From Bacteroidaceae bacterium (GTDB lineage: Bacteria > Bacteroidota > Bacteroidia > Bacteroidales > Bacteroidaceae): a stretch of 64,000 nucleotides of DNA. Under the pieces are notes generated by a model. That model did no database searches. It had not been told where the DNA came from and was given only the letters and a program-made list of their open reading frames with translations. Location: assembly GCA_017416805.1 (NCBI GenBank), contig JAFQBB010000032.1, positions 1 to 64,000 on the forward strand, read 5' to 3'. Positions 1 through 9,100 of the stretch are shown here, one piece after another; position 1 is the stretch's first letter, and each line of letters opens with the position of its first letter. The translations under genes and the position numbers were made by a program.

Positions 1-510
1 ATGATGCAGAATCATGTCGGTGTTCTCCGGGTCCATATCGAAGCGTTGCAGATGTACCGAGTCACCGATGATTTGGCAGTGTATGTAATGCTTGCCGTAT
101 CCGCGTGCCATCAGAGTTCCCCTTATGCGCAGATAGTCTCCTTCTATAGTCATGGTGAATTCCTGTTTGTCAGTTTGACCTGTCTCCATTACAGGGTTAT
201 GGGGAAACTCTGTCACGTTGTCCTCTTCACGGATGGTGGGCACATGGATGACAGGTTTATTAGGGACTACAGGAGTTACTACCTCTCCCGTATCCACAGG
301 TTCGTAGTATGTAGTATCCACAGGTTCGTAATAGGAAGTATCTACTGGCTCATAGTGCGTGGTATCTACAGGTGGCATATATACCGTAGTATCCATGGGC
401 GAAACATATTCGGCCGTGTCAACTTCCATCATCAGGAACGGACTCAGAACGTTCGCCTGTCCATTCAGCAGGCAGAACATCATTAATAAGGACAAAGCAA
501 CTCTTCTCAT
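1..510 (-). CDS. Secreted PVDT-repeat protein, C-terminus outside window
   Basis: An open frame reads leftward from ATG at 510 for 170 codons and is still open at the window edge, so the C-terminus is missing. The first ~19 residues (MRRVALSLLMMFCLLNGQA) look like a signal peptide. Around residues 45-75 a low-complexity linker holds four PVDT units (PPVDTTHY, EPVDTSYY, EPVDTTYY, EPVDTGEV), then a Thr/Pro/Val stretch, then a beta-rich segment (TIEGDYLRIRGTL...YIHCQIIGDSVHL) resembling small Ig-like domains of secreted Bacteroidales proteins. I do not recognise a named family. It lies 88 bp downstream of another leftward secreted protein and may be cotranscribed with it. An extracellular or periplasmic location is inferred; function is unknown. 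Confidence 0.75.
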   Translation of the reverse strand, partial: MRRVALSLLMMFCLLNGQANVLSPFLMMEVDTAEYVSPMDTTVYMPPVDTTHYEPVDTSYYEPVDTTYYEPVDTGEVVTPVVPNKPVIHVPTIREEDNVTEFPHNPVMETGQTDKQEFTMTIEGDYLRIRGTLMARGYGKHYIHCQIIGDSVHLQRFDMDPENTDMILHH

Positions 511-569
511 ATAGGTATGTTTTTATTATGTTTTTAATAGTCCAGTTCAGTCTCCTTTTTTTTATTGTA

Positions 570-608
570 TTCACTCTTCACTCTTCATTCTTCACTCTTC
601 ATTTTTCA
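570..608. repeat. 7-bp period tandem repeat at gene end
   Basis: On the minus strand the stop region of the neighbouring gene runs into AGTGAAG/AATGAAG units repeated about five times (7-bp period). The stop codon of the gene at 599 lies at the array edge. It is one of several such spacer arrays in this window. Confidence 0.7.
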
Positions 609-1567
609 TTTACCACTACCTTCCCGCTCTCCCTGTGTCCGTCAGGATAGGTCACGACATAGAGGTACAAAGCCGGCGTACAGCCCACTCTGACTGTGGC
701 CTCACCATTCACAAATCGGGCTTCACCCACCTTAACAGCATCCATGGTATAGACTTCCAATTTTATGGCATCGGGGGCAGTGCAGTGGAAGGTAGAGTTT
801 GAGATTGCTATTCTCTTGGAAGGATTTCTACTATCTGCTTCAATAATATTCACTGAAACAGATGTCCATCCTTCCAGTCCTTTTCCGAGATCGTCGGGGT
901 TACATACAATATCCTTTATATATTCATCTCTATTCCCTCTGTGACTCGTTTCGCCTTTGTTAGATGGCTCTATTGTTACAGTCACTTCTATGGATTCTTT
1001 CAATATCAGTTTCCTTTCTTCCGCATAATAGGTAAAGGGGCAGATATAAAAATAATCTATTTTATAATTATCTATCATTGAGTTTGTAACAGTATGCCAC
1101 GCTTTGGCTGGGTAAGTTATCAATGGGTAATCCGGTGTGTCGGGATGAGGACCAGGACCTGAAACAGGAAGGGGTACGGGAGCAAGTACAATACTGTCTG
1201 TAACCAAGGTTTCGGGACTGTTATTGTATAGGGATTCACTTGTAGGATAAGAAAAGATGCGGTCCATTTTGCATGTGTCATTCCCCCAATAATATGTAAA
1301 ATCGGACATCTTGTAGTTGTCGGGAAGCACAATTCTATAACTTAAATATGGAAGATCCGGTTCGCCTAATTCAGAAGACGTGTTAATTCTGTTCATGGTG
1401 TCTTCTATCAGACATTCCTGTTCTTCCCCGTACTGTGTTATGGGAAATCTTTCAGAACTATATTCGAATACAAGCGTTTTGCAGTATTTCTGAGCGGCAG
1501 AGTCCATAATTCCTGCCAACAGGAAGGCAAACGACAACAATAGGCAATTGACATATTCTCTTTTCAT
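599..1567 (-). CDS. Secreted protein with gingipain-propeptide-like domain
   Basis: 322 residues. The ATG at 1567 is chosen over an in-frame TTG at 1588 because a perfect -7 box overlaps that TTG. The N-terminus (MKREYVNCLLLSFAFLLAGIM) is a signal peptide. The motif GEPDLPYLSYRIVLP followed ~100 residues later by CPFTYYAEERKLIL and a strand-rich stretch resembles the propeptide of C25 (gingipain-type) peptidases, but no C25 catalytic His/Cys region follows: the protein instead has a ~70-residue beta-sandwich-like end (LYLYVVTYPDGHRESGKVVV) reminiscent of a T9SS sorting domain. So either a free propeptide-like adhesin/inhibitor or a degenerated peptidase. Secretion is fairly secure; the molecular role is not. 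Confidence 0.7.
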   Translation of the reverse strand: MKREYVNCLLLSFAFLLAGIMDSAAQKYCKTLVFEYSSERFPITQYGEEQECLIEDTMNRINTSSELGEPDLPYLSYRIVLPDNYKMSDFTYYWGNDTCKMDRIFSYPTSESLYNNSPETLVTDSIVLAPVPLPVSGPGPHPDTPDYPLITYPAKAWHTVTNSMIDNYKIDYFYICPFTYYAEERKLILKESIEVTVTIEPSNKGETSHRGNRDEYIKDIVCNPDDLGKGLEGWTSVSVNIIEADSRNPSKRIAISNSTFHCTAPDAIKLEVYTMDAVKVGEARFVNGEATVRVGCTPALYLYVVTYPDGHRESGKVVVNEK

Positions 1568-1585
1568 AAGGTCTATATTTTTTTG

Positions 1586-1593
1586 CAAAGGTA
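1586..1593 (-). promoter_or_regulatory. Bacteroidetes -7 box TACCTTTG
   Basis: Minus-strand TACCTTTG matches TAnnTTTG and lies 19 bp upstream of the ATG at 1567. It supports that start and excludes the upstream TTG as initiator. No clean -33 TTTG at 19 bp spacing. Confidence 0.65.
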
Positions 1594-1623
1594 ATTAAAA
1601 TATTGGCGCAGCGAAAGGAATGC

Positions 1624-1713
1624 TTATTTTATTTCAAGTACAGCACCCTTCATGCAGTTGAAACCTTTGTCAAGGGTTACAGAGTTAGTTGCGTCTAATG
1701 TTTTAGCTTTCAT
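1624..1713 (-). CDS. Small ORF, 29 residues, unknown
   Basis: ATG at 1713 preceded by an A-rich stretch (AAAAAACAAAAAAAAC) typical of translated Bacteroidetes starts. It encodes 29 residues beginning MKAKTLDATNSVTLDKG and containing FNCMKG; stop TAA at 1624. One Cys, no signal peptide, no hydrophobic span. It sits between a 227-bp inverted-repeat element and the promoter of the downstream secreted-protein gene, and a minus-strand -7 box at 1988-1995 could transcribe it through that element. The size and Cys would fit a peptide precursor, but no maturase gene is in view. A chance ORF cannot be excluded. Confidence 0.4.
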   Translation of the reverse strand: MKAKTLDATNSVTLDKGFNCMKGAVLEIK

Positions 1714-1727
1714 GTTTTTTTTGTTTT

Positions 1728-1954
1728 TTAAGGTGGGTACTATAAATTATTCGAACAGAGTTCTCATCAACTCGTCGCTTTGACGAAAATTTGGTCTTTA
1801 GCCGAGGTGTTTTTGTCTGTCGTAGAGTGAGTGTAGCGGGCTACACGACCGATACGAGTGGCAAAAAGAGCCGGATAAAGTCGAATTGGCGACAAAAAGA
1901 TTAAAGTACTCACCATTGTTAATAATCTGTGGGAATTTATAGAACCCACCTTAA
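1728..1954. mobile_element. 227-bp element with 21-bp terminal inverted repeats
   Basis: Left end 1728-1748 and right end 1934-1954 are inverted copies (TTAAGGTGGGT then A or T then CTATAAATT; 20 of 21 identical). The interior holds a small dyad (GTGTAG-cggg-CTACAC) and a leftward frame of ~49 codons from an internal ATG (ATGGTGAGTACT) ending TGA at 1767-1769. There is no transposase, so it looks like a miniature non-autonomous element or an invertible segment. Both outer ends read TTAA, which is palindromic, so target duplication cannot be judged. It lies in the leader of the 29-codon ORF. Confidence 0.6.
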
Positions 1955-1987
1955 GTTATTGTTTCTCACTGTACAGTTTTGATGTTA

Positions 1988-1995
1988 CAAAGGTA
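1988..1995 (-). promoter_or_regulatory. -7 box TACCTTTG upstream of inverted-repeat element
   Basis: Minus-strand TACCTTTG with a weak -33 (ATTG) about 20 bp upstream. Transcription would run leftward through the inverted-repeat element into the 29-codon ORF at 1713. Confidence 0.5.
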
Positions 1996-2279
1996 AAGAG
2001 GTCTTTTGAGGTGGTCAATAGTTTTTTGGCGTGTCAAGAGGGAGAATCTCATGCTGAATCTTTTTCGAGAGAGTGGGGTGTTGCTTTTAACTCGTTGAAA
2101 ATCAAAGTTAATGAACTGTTTGTACAGTTTGCAAAGTGCCAAATATAAATGAGGGCTTTGGGCCGTTTTTGGACACTTTTTTTTGTTCGGAGATGTTGGA
2201 AGAGGGGTTTTGGTGATAACGAATTTGTAGATATCGGGATTTATATGTTACTTTGTGGCAAAGAAAATGGTGGAACGAC

Positions 2280-4166
2280 ATGAGACAAATGATGAAAATC
2301 TGTGTATCAGTTGCTATATGTCTGATGGCGATAGCTTGTGAAAATTGTCAGGTGGAGCAATGGCTCATCCGTGCAGAGGGGTGTATGGAGACCCATTCGG
2401 ACAGTGCATTCCGATGCTTGCAGTATGTTGAAGGGGCAAGCGGATGTAGTGACGAGCAGCGTGCCCGATATGCCTTGCTGCGGACGCAGGCTATGCACAA
2501 GTGCCGCATTCCCTTGGAGAATGATTCGCTTATCAATGTGGCGGTAGCTTACTATGCAGAAAGTGACGACCGCCATCGGTTGGCCTTATCCTTATTATAT
2601 AAAGGACTGGTGCATAAACAGAACCATCAGGCGGAGCAAGCCGTGGAGGCATTTGTGGCCAGTGAACAGGCATTTGAAGAGGTGGAGGATAACCAATACA
2701 AGGCATTGCTTTTTAATCACTATGCAGCGTTGCTGATGAATCAGGACTTGTATGAAGAGGCGTTGGAGTATTATAGGAGAGCATATCAATACGAATTAGA
2801 AGGGGATTCAGTTCATTATGTAGTATCTACTTGCGGACAAATTGCGCGTATGTATAACATGCTTGACATGAAAGACAGTGCCAGAGCCTATTATGAACGT
2901 GGCCTGTTGTATAAAGACGATTTGTGTGATGGGAAGGAGAGAATTTACTACTTGCTGTTGCAAAACTATGCTGCGTTTTTAATTGAAGGTGAAGACTATC
3001 CCGAAGCAGAAAAGTTACTACATGAATGCTTGGAGAATATGAAAGATTCCAATTATCTTCCAACACTGTATTCCGCCTTGACAACCCTCTATTACGAGAA
3101 GAAGGAGTTGGATAAGGCTCTTTACTATGGACAACAGATTTTGGCAAGCGACGATAGCCTGACGGTGTGTGGCGGATACCTGAGGCTGTATAATATATAT
3201 AAAGGTATGGGGCAGATGGATTCGGCGTTTTACTACCATGATCTGTTTCGTCAATATGACAGTGACATCACCTTGCGACGCCAAACAGCCAAAGTGGCAG
3301 CCATCCCAGATAAAATGAAGAGTTTGCAATTGGCTGAGGAAAACCAAGTCTTGACGGATTGGAGGGCATGGCTGGTAGTATCTCTTGCTATAGTGGCAAT
3401 GGTGGCGACGACAATATATATCAGAATCAGGAAAAGACACAGCCTTGAACAGAGAGCAAAGGAACGGGAATTGACCAAGTCGCAGACATCGTTGGCCGAT
3501 ACACAAACATCATTGTCTGACACAAAAAATCAGTTGGCTGAGACAAAGGTGAATTTGGGGAGGATGAAAGGAACTTTGGCTCACCAGGCGCATGCTTTCG
3601 ACAGGATGAAACGGAGTTTGGAAGAGCTGAAGAGAAAACATCAGGAGGAAATCAGACGGTTAAAGGAGAATGTCAAGACGCTGGAGGAGGATATTCAGGA
3701 GCAGAAGTCAAATGACCGTAGCAGGAACCACACAGAATCGGAATTGAAACAGAGTATAAAGATGCTTGGAAAACAATTGAAAGCGCATGCCGACAAATTG
3801 CAGCATGTGGAGCATCAGCGGGAGATAGACCGGCGGATAGAGTACTTCATGGCAAGTGGGATGGATGCTGTGGCTGTGGAATTGCTGCTACAGTTGAGGC
3901 TGAACAAGATAGGGGCATTCAGATACGATATCCGTGCTGCGGAGCATCTTCCTTTGCTGAAGGTGTTACTCGAGCAGGAGAATCCTGCATTGCACCAGAA
4001 GTTGGACGATTCCGGATTGGATAGTAAGAAACTGACCATGTGTTACCTGATGGCCTTAGGCTTTGACGATGTGGAGATGATGGCCCGTGCAGCTTGTTTG
4101 TCCATCAACTCGGTGAAGGCCTACCGCAAGGAGTGCCAGGCGATACTTGAGATGTTGAAGGGGTAA
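2280..4166 (+). CDS. TPR lipoprotein regulator with coiled coil and HTH
   Basis: 628 residues from ATG 2280 (a TTG at 2253 is in frame but an imperfect -7 element lies at that site). The N-terminus MRQMMKICVSVAICLMAIAC ends in a lipobox-like LMAIAC, then tetratricopeptide-type helices (residues ~30-340: repeated A..Y...L/AL.Y pairs such as NHYAALLMNQDLYEEALEYY). A single transmembrane helix follows (WLVVSLAIVAMVATTIYI, ~365-385), then a long charged coiled coil (~390-520), and a C-terminal helix-turn-helix (LTMCYLMALGFDD...ACLSINSVKAYRKEC). This architecture is known in Bacteroidales as membrane-tethered TPR regulators of neighbouring functions. The downstream gene is convergent, so the target is not evident. 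Coiled-coil length is unusual. Confidence 0.8.
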   Translation: MRQMMKICVSVAICLMAIACENCQVEQWLIRAEGCMETHSDSAFRCLQYVEGASGCSDEQRARYALLRTQAMHKCRIPLENDSLINVAVAYYAESDDRHRLALSLLYKGLVHKQNHQAEQAVEAFVASEQAFEEVEDNQYKALLFNHYAALLMNQDLYEEALEYYRRAYQYELEGDSVHYVVSTCGQIARMYNMLDMKDSARAYYERGLLYKDDLCDGKERIYYLLLQNYAAFLIEGEDYPEAEKLLHECLENMKDSNYLPTLYSALTTLYYEKKELDKALYYGQQILASDDSLTVCGGYLRLYNIYKGMGQMDSAFYYHDLFRQYDSDITLRRQTAKVAAIPDKMKSLQLAEENQVLTDWRAWLVVSLAIVAMVATTIYIRIRKRHSLEQRAKERELTKSQTSLADTQTSLSDTKNQLAETKVNLGRMKGTLAHQAHAFDRMKRSLEELKRKHQEEIRRLKENVKTLEEDIQEQKSNDRSRNHTESELKQSIKMLGKQLKAHADKLQHVEHQREIDRRIEYFMASGMDAVAVELLLQLRLNKIGAFRYDIRAAEHLPLLKVLLEQENPALHQKLDDSGLDSKKLTMCYLMALGFDDVEMMARAACLSINSVKAYRKECQAILEMLKG

Positions 4167-4188
4167 ATGCTCAAAGTGGGGCTTCAAA

Positions 4189-4250
4189 TTTAAAAGATAG
4201 GTTTCAGGTAAAAAACATTATAGTTGTTTACCGGAAACCTATCTTTTAAA
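4189..4250. terminator. Long hairpin after TPR gene, repeat-family copy in loop
   Basis: Arms 4189-4205 and 4234-4250 are perfectly complementary over 17 bp (TTTAAAAGATAGGTTTC and its complement) and the pairing continues inward with GGTAAA/TTTACC. It follows the TPR stop by 23 bp and may end that transcript or, read the other way, the convergent esterase gene. The loop is a reverse copy of the GGTGTC..GGTAAAC..CTATAATG dispersed repeat. Confidence 0.6.
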
Positions 4251-4297
4251 GCATAAGAATACATACCTTATAATGATAGAAGTATAGAGTTCTAAAC

Positions 4298-4380
4298 CTC
4301 TTCACAGTAATGAAGAGATCTCTTCATTACTGTGAAGAGATCTCTTGACAGTTGTGAAGATATCTCTTCACAACTGTGAA
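4298..4380. repeat. 42-bp perfect palindrome plus adjacent imperfect palindrome
   Basis: 4298-4339 is a perfect 42-bp palindrome centred on AGATCT (half-site CTCTTCACAGTAATGAAGAGA). It is followed at 4341-4380 by a second, imperfect one (ACAGTTGTGAAGA / TCTTCACAACTGT). Both share TTCACA...TGTGAA-type cores. They lie in the spacer between convergent genes. Confidence 0.85.
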
Positions 4381-4462
4381 AGGGTTACTCGAACAATACT
4401 TTAATACAATAATAGTATGCTTCTATCACGATTAAAAGAGTGTATAGTATTTCCTCAAAATT

Positions 4463-6079
4463 TTATTTTGTCAAATCCACGCCGGCGGCTTTCAGACCTT
4501 TGGCCAACATCTTGGCGTTCAGTTCGGCACCCTTCTTGGAGGTGTGGGTGTGGTCGCGCTTGTAGTAGGCGGCGGCTTTCTTCTCGCCCTTCTTGTCGAG
4601 GTAGTCGGCTGTCAGGTTATGGAGGTCAACAAAGAGACAGCCTGTCTGCTCAGCTACCTGCTTGGCCCACAGAGCGGCACATGTCTTGCGGCGCTCAATT
4701 TTGCCATCGGTCCACTTGTTGCGCGGAGTGAAGCTGACGAGGATGGGGGTGGCACCCTTTTCACGTACGTCCTGTACGAACTTGCGCAGATACCATCCGA
4801 AGGTATAGACTACCTTATATTTGCGGTCAGCCTCCATCAGATAGACGTGGCTGCTATCAGCAATGCCATTGATGACGGCACGTGCCTTGCCTGTGTTGAT
4901 GGGACCCATGTCGTTGTGGCCGAACTGGATGAATACGTAGTCACCCGGTTGGAGGCTGTTATACACCTCATCCCAACGGCCTTCGTCGAGGTAGGTGCGT
5001 GTGCTGCGTCCGGCCTTGGCATTGTTGTAGAGGGTCACCTTAGTGGTGTCGAAAGCGCATGCAGCCACGCTACCGAGTCCCCACATGCCGTCCTCTTCCT
5101 TGTCGGTGTTCTTCACGGTAGAGTCACCGGTGAAGAATACGACGGGCTTGCCCGGCTTGCGGTTCAATCCCTTCACGGTGGGTGTTACCAATGGTTTCAG
5201 GTATTTCTTCAATTCCAAGTCTGGGAGGGCTGCAATACCCTCGGCGGCAGAACGGGCATTGATGCGCGCGCCGAACTCGCTGGTATGGATGCGGTCGCGG
5301 TAGAACATATAGTTCACCTTCTCAGGACCGAATGTCTCAAACTTGCGGGCGGTAATCTCTTCGAGGTTAACGAAGGGGACATTCTCTTCGGCACAAACTT
5401 CCTTGATCCAAGGGGTGAAATTGTTCTTCTTGCGGCTGATGACGCCCTCCTTCTCCCATGAGTTGCGCGGTGTGAGCGACATCAGGATGGGGTGTGCTCC
5501 CTTGCTGCGCACGTCGTTGATGAAACGGCGCATGTATTCACCGTAGGTATAGACGGTCTCCTTGACACCAGTCTCTTTGATGGTGACGTTGAGCGAATCC
5601 TTGCCGGTGCCGGGGATGCTGGCGCGGGCGCGTCCTTCGTCATACGGACCATTGTCGTTGTGTCCCAATTCGATGATGACCCAGTCTCCCTTCTGTACTC
5701 CTTTCAATACGGCAGGCCACAGGCGATTGTAGAATGTACGGCTGCTGGTGCCACCCAAGGCGTGATTCTCAACAGTGATTCGCTCCTGGTCGAAATATTC
5801 GCCGGCAAAGTATCCCCATCCCCACTGGCCGTTGTTACCGTTGCCCAACGTACCGGTACGCATGGTGGAGTTACCCACGAGGAAGAGTACTGGATTGTTG
5901 CCCTTGCGGCTTGAACCTGCCACGGGGCGTGCCGTATTGGCCTTGTTGAGGCTGTCCAGGGTGAGGTCTCTTACCTTGTTCACATCTTCCAATCCTCCTC
6001 GGCGAGGGCGTCTGTTCTCTTGTGCGGTCAGGCCCAATGTCATGGCTAAGGCTGCACAGCATAGCACAAATTTTTTCAT
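4463..6079 (-). CDS. Tandem SGNH-hydrolase acetylesterase
   Basis: 538 residues with signal peptide (MKKFVLCCAALAMTLGLTAQ). Two SGNH/rhamnogalacturonan-acetylesterase-type domains in tandem. Domain 1 (~60-300): FLVGNSTMR (block I has GNS, residues 69-71, not the usual GDS), ENHALGGTSSRT, ELGHNDNGP, and block V RDRIHTS. Domain 2 (~305-535): FTGDSTVK (Asp319-Ser320), NNAKAGRSTRTY, QFGHNDMGP, RDHTHTS. Family knowledge suggests removal of acetyl groups from pectin or xylan in the periplasm. The gene follows a GH51/GH43 enzyme 42 bp upstream, so both probably serve one hemicellulose or pectin side-chain pathway. All blocks of domain 2 look active; domain 1 keeps Ser, Gly, Asn and His, so activity there is possible. 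Confidence 0.9.
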   Translation of the reverse strand: MKKFVLCCAALAMTLGLTAQENRRPRRGGLEDVNKVRDLTLDSLNKANTARPVAGSSRKGNNPVLFLVGNSTMRTGTLGNGNNGQWGWGYFAGEYFDQERITVENHALGGTSSRTFYNRLWPAVLKGVQKGDWVIIELGHNDNGPYDEGRARASIPGTGKDSLNVTIKETGVKETVYTYGEYMRRFINDVRSKGAHPILMSLTPRNSWEKEGVISRKKNNFTPWIKEVCAEENVPFVNLEEITARKFETFGPEKVNYMFYRDRIHTSEFGARINARSAAEGIAALPDLELKKYLKPLVTPTVKGLNRKPGKPVVFFTGDSTVKNTDKEEDGMWGLGSVAACAFDTTKVTLYNNAKAGRSTRTYLDEGRWDEVYNSLQPGDYVFIQFGHNDMGPINTGKARAVINGIADSSHVYLMEADRKYKVVYTFGWYLRKFVQDVREKGATPILVSFTPRNKWTDGKIERRKTCAALWAKQVAEQTGCLFVDLHNLTADYLDKKGEKKAAAYYKRDHTHTSKKGAELNAKMLAKGLKAAGVDLTK

Positions 6080-6121
6080 TGCGATAAACTTTTAGTTTTG
6101 TGAATTATTTAAATCTCAATA

Positions 6122-9100
6122 TTATTTTATAGTTATCTTTTTCTTGTTTATCAGATAGATTCCTTTTTGGAGTCCCTCGGTAGAGGTGGCGTTCCGCTTC
6201 ACCAACCGTCCGGTAAGGTCGTAGATGTGGGCAGGAACAACATCGGCATCCATGGTTGGGATTCCGTTTGCACTACCTCGGGTGAGGAGTACTTCGGTGT
6301 CGGAAACCTCGACTAATGAACCGTCACGGGTTGCTACGTAGGCATTGGAAAGTAGGATGTTGGCATTCTTGTCAGTGCTGACCTTCACATCGAACTGGCT
6401 GTTTGACGCAAATGCATCATTGGTCAATGAAGTGACTACTACACGTACCACTCCTTCGCTTATTTTGCGGAAAGAGAGGGTGTGGTTGCTGTCGGCGGTC
6501 AAGGAGATATTGTCGATGCTTGCCCCTTCGGGTATTGCTACGTCGTATTGCATGGCCACATAATCATCGGCATTGCTCAGCTTCATGCAGAATCCGTCAG
6601 GAGTCTCGTTGGTGCTGAACGTTTCACGAATAATATTACGGGCGGTCAACGTGTTGGCAAGATCTACCTCCAATAATGCATTGATGACCAATACCACATC
6701 GTTTATAAGAATCCGGTTGTCGGCATCCATATCGGCGGCTGAAAAAATGAAATTGTCGGCTTCCATACCGAGTATATAGTTGATGGTCAGCACGACATCG
6801 TTTATAAGAATCAAGTCATCTCCGTTCACATCGCCAGGGATAAATGAGGGTGTCTCATCTCCCATATACCAAAGACGGAAGTTGTCAAAGATGGTCCAAT
6901 CCAAATTGGAACTGACCTCCTTGCGGATTCCTATTTTCAGTGTGCCATCCGTTACCTCAATGGGCGAGAGTGTGGTTGTGTAAAGTCCTTCGTTGAAAAA
7001 GGCCGAAGCACCCGTCATGCTTTGTGGCACATAGCCCAAGTAAGTGGGGTAATAGTTTTCTGTATCTGGCAAATCTCCATCTTTGGCCTCTGCCATAATG
7101 GAGGGTAGGAGAGTCTCCACATCGTTGGCATAGAGGACGGCATGGAGGGTTGGTGAGCCTGTGGCATAATCGTCGGCCGCCATGTCGGCATTATTCTTTT
7201 CTCCACCTCCCAACCGGTAAAAACCTTGTGCGGTAAGGCGATAAGAGCCGTTGGGAAGATCTGCAACCTCCTGATAGATATTGATTGTGGCATTCCACAC
7301 TTCGGCACATTCGTTGGTGGCATCTCCACCGAACTTAGTGGCATTTATCCAAGCATTACGGCGCAGGTCATTGTGGTTGAAGTCGGCTCCCTGAATCATG
7401 AAGGTGGCTTCTATGGGATTGTCTGCAGTGGCATCCGTTAATGTTGCCAACAAATCTTCACGAGTGACAACCTCCCATTGGGCTTCGGGGGCATCGGGGT
7501 TTGTCAGATTCAGGCTGAGAACCGTATTCACTCCGTCATATCCCAAATAGTTCACCCCGTCAAGAGTCAGGGCATAGCGTCCTTCTTCTTTGGTCACTAT
7601 ACTCCATTCAGCCACGGGGGAATCAATGTATCCGTTACTGCCCAGGTAATGTAAGTTGGGGCCACCTTCCAAATTGCTTACTTGTGTGTCAATGGAGTAT
7701 TTTCCGTCAGATAGCATTTTGACCGTAACATCCAACTCGGGTTCGCCCAACGAAGCACGGGTTCCCCAATTATTGGCCCCCACGAGGTAAAGGCCGGTAG
7801 CCACATTGCGGAGATAATAGACCCCGTCCTCCAACTTGAGCGGTTCGTATGTCAGTTTGAAATTGTCAAAGATAGTCCAGTCGGAATCCACATACACGGT
7901 CTTGCGCATACCAATCTTCAGGTCGCCCGGTTCCTTCAGGATAACCTCTACCTTGTTGCCTGTATAGGTCCCCAATACATTGAATGCATTTTGGGCATCT
8001 CCCACACTGTTAGGATAGTTGTAGGGAGAGAGGGTATAGTTTTCCGTATCGGAAAAGATGGAGATGAAGGGGGTGCTTGCTTCGTTCATATACAGCTCGG
8101 CATGGAGTTGTTCCGTGTTGTCGAGGTAAGCATTTGCGGCATTGTTGATGGTTCCGTAGCGATAGAATCCCTGACAGGTGAGTGTATATTTGCCGGCCGG
8201 CATATCGGTCAGCACCTGATAGTTGTCAAAAGTCTTGTTCCACTGTTCGGCCACATAACCGTTGGCTGCCGTGAAGGCTGTACCCTCCCAGCCGGTAGAT
8301 CCTTCAGAGAAGTCGGGATTCGTTATCATGTCTGTGATATCCGTTACCCCCTCGGCTTTATTAAACATTTCGTCCTGATAGGCTTTGTCGGCATCCAATA
8401 AAGCCTGATAGGCTTTAGGTAGTTCGACAGCCAATTCGGCCACGGTGGTCAGCGCCAGCGCCGTTTCAGCCTGACGGATAGCCTCATCGAAGAGGGTGGT
8501 GCCGCTGGTGGCGGCCTTCTGACGACATGTCTCCAAGAGGGCTGTGATGTCGCTCCAAGTCTGCAACGTGATGTATTCCGCTTCGGTGACGGTCATGAAG
8601 GAACCGTGTTGGAAAGCGCCGTCGCCCTGTACGGCTGTAGAAGAAGTGGTGTTGAGTCCCACGTGGTCAGTTTCGCATACCTTATATACATAGCCTTCGG
8701 AGTAACGCATGTAATAGAGATTATAGACATCCTCGTTGATACGGCGGATGGTACTTGAGCCTTCCACCTGTGCCGTACCTTCGTTGGTCACATGGGTAAT
8801 GTCTGTCCAAACATCGCCCACCAGCGAAGGTGAGGTCGCTTCATAGACACCACGGTCGGAACCGTTGGCTGCCTCGCGCTTGTAATACATGTGGTAGAGT
8901 CCGTCGTAAGGGTTATAGACAATGTCGCCGTCAATCACCGAGAATCCCGGGTCAAAGAAGATGCGTGGTTGGGTCAAAGTCTTGAAGTCGGGATCGGCAT
9001 ATGAGTAGTAAATCTTGTCATAGCTGTCCCCCTCGTTTGTAGAGAGCAAGGAGTAATAGACGAGGTAAGCCTGCTTGCTCTTGTCCCAAATCATCTGAGG

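Noticed and set aside
570..608. CRISPR-like arrays among the spacer repeats
   Set aside because: Units are 7-14 bp with no spacers between them; no cas genes anywhere in the window.
2253..2279. TTG start extending the TPR regulator by nine codons
   Set aside because: The ATG at 2280 gives a proper lipoprotein signal; the TTG overlaps a likely -7 element (TTACTTTG).
4261..4380. Palindromes at 4298 as a replication origin or plasmid element
   Set aside because: No replication protein or iterons with spacing; convergent-gene spacer fits a terminator or repeat better.
4544..5461. Long open frame opposite the SGNH esterase (305 codons)
   Set aside because: Antisense to a clear enzyme; no start context, no family motif.
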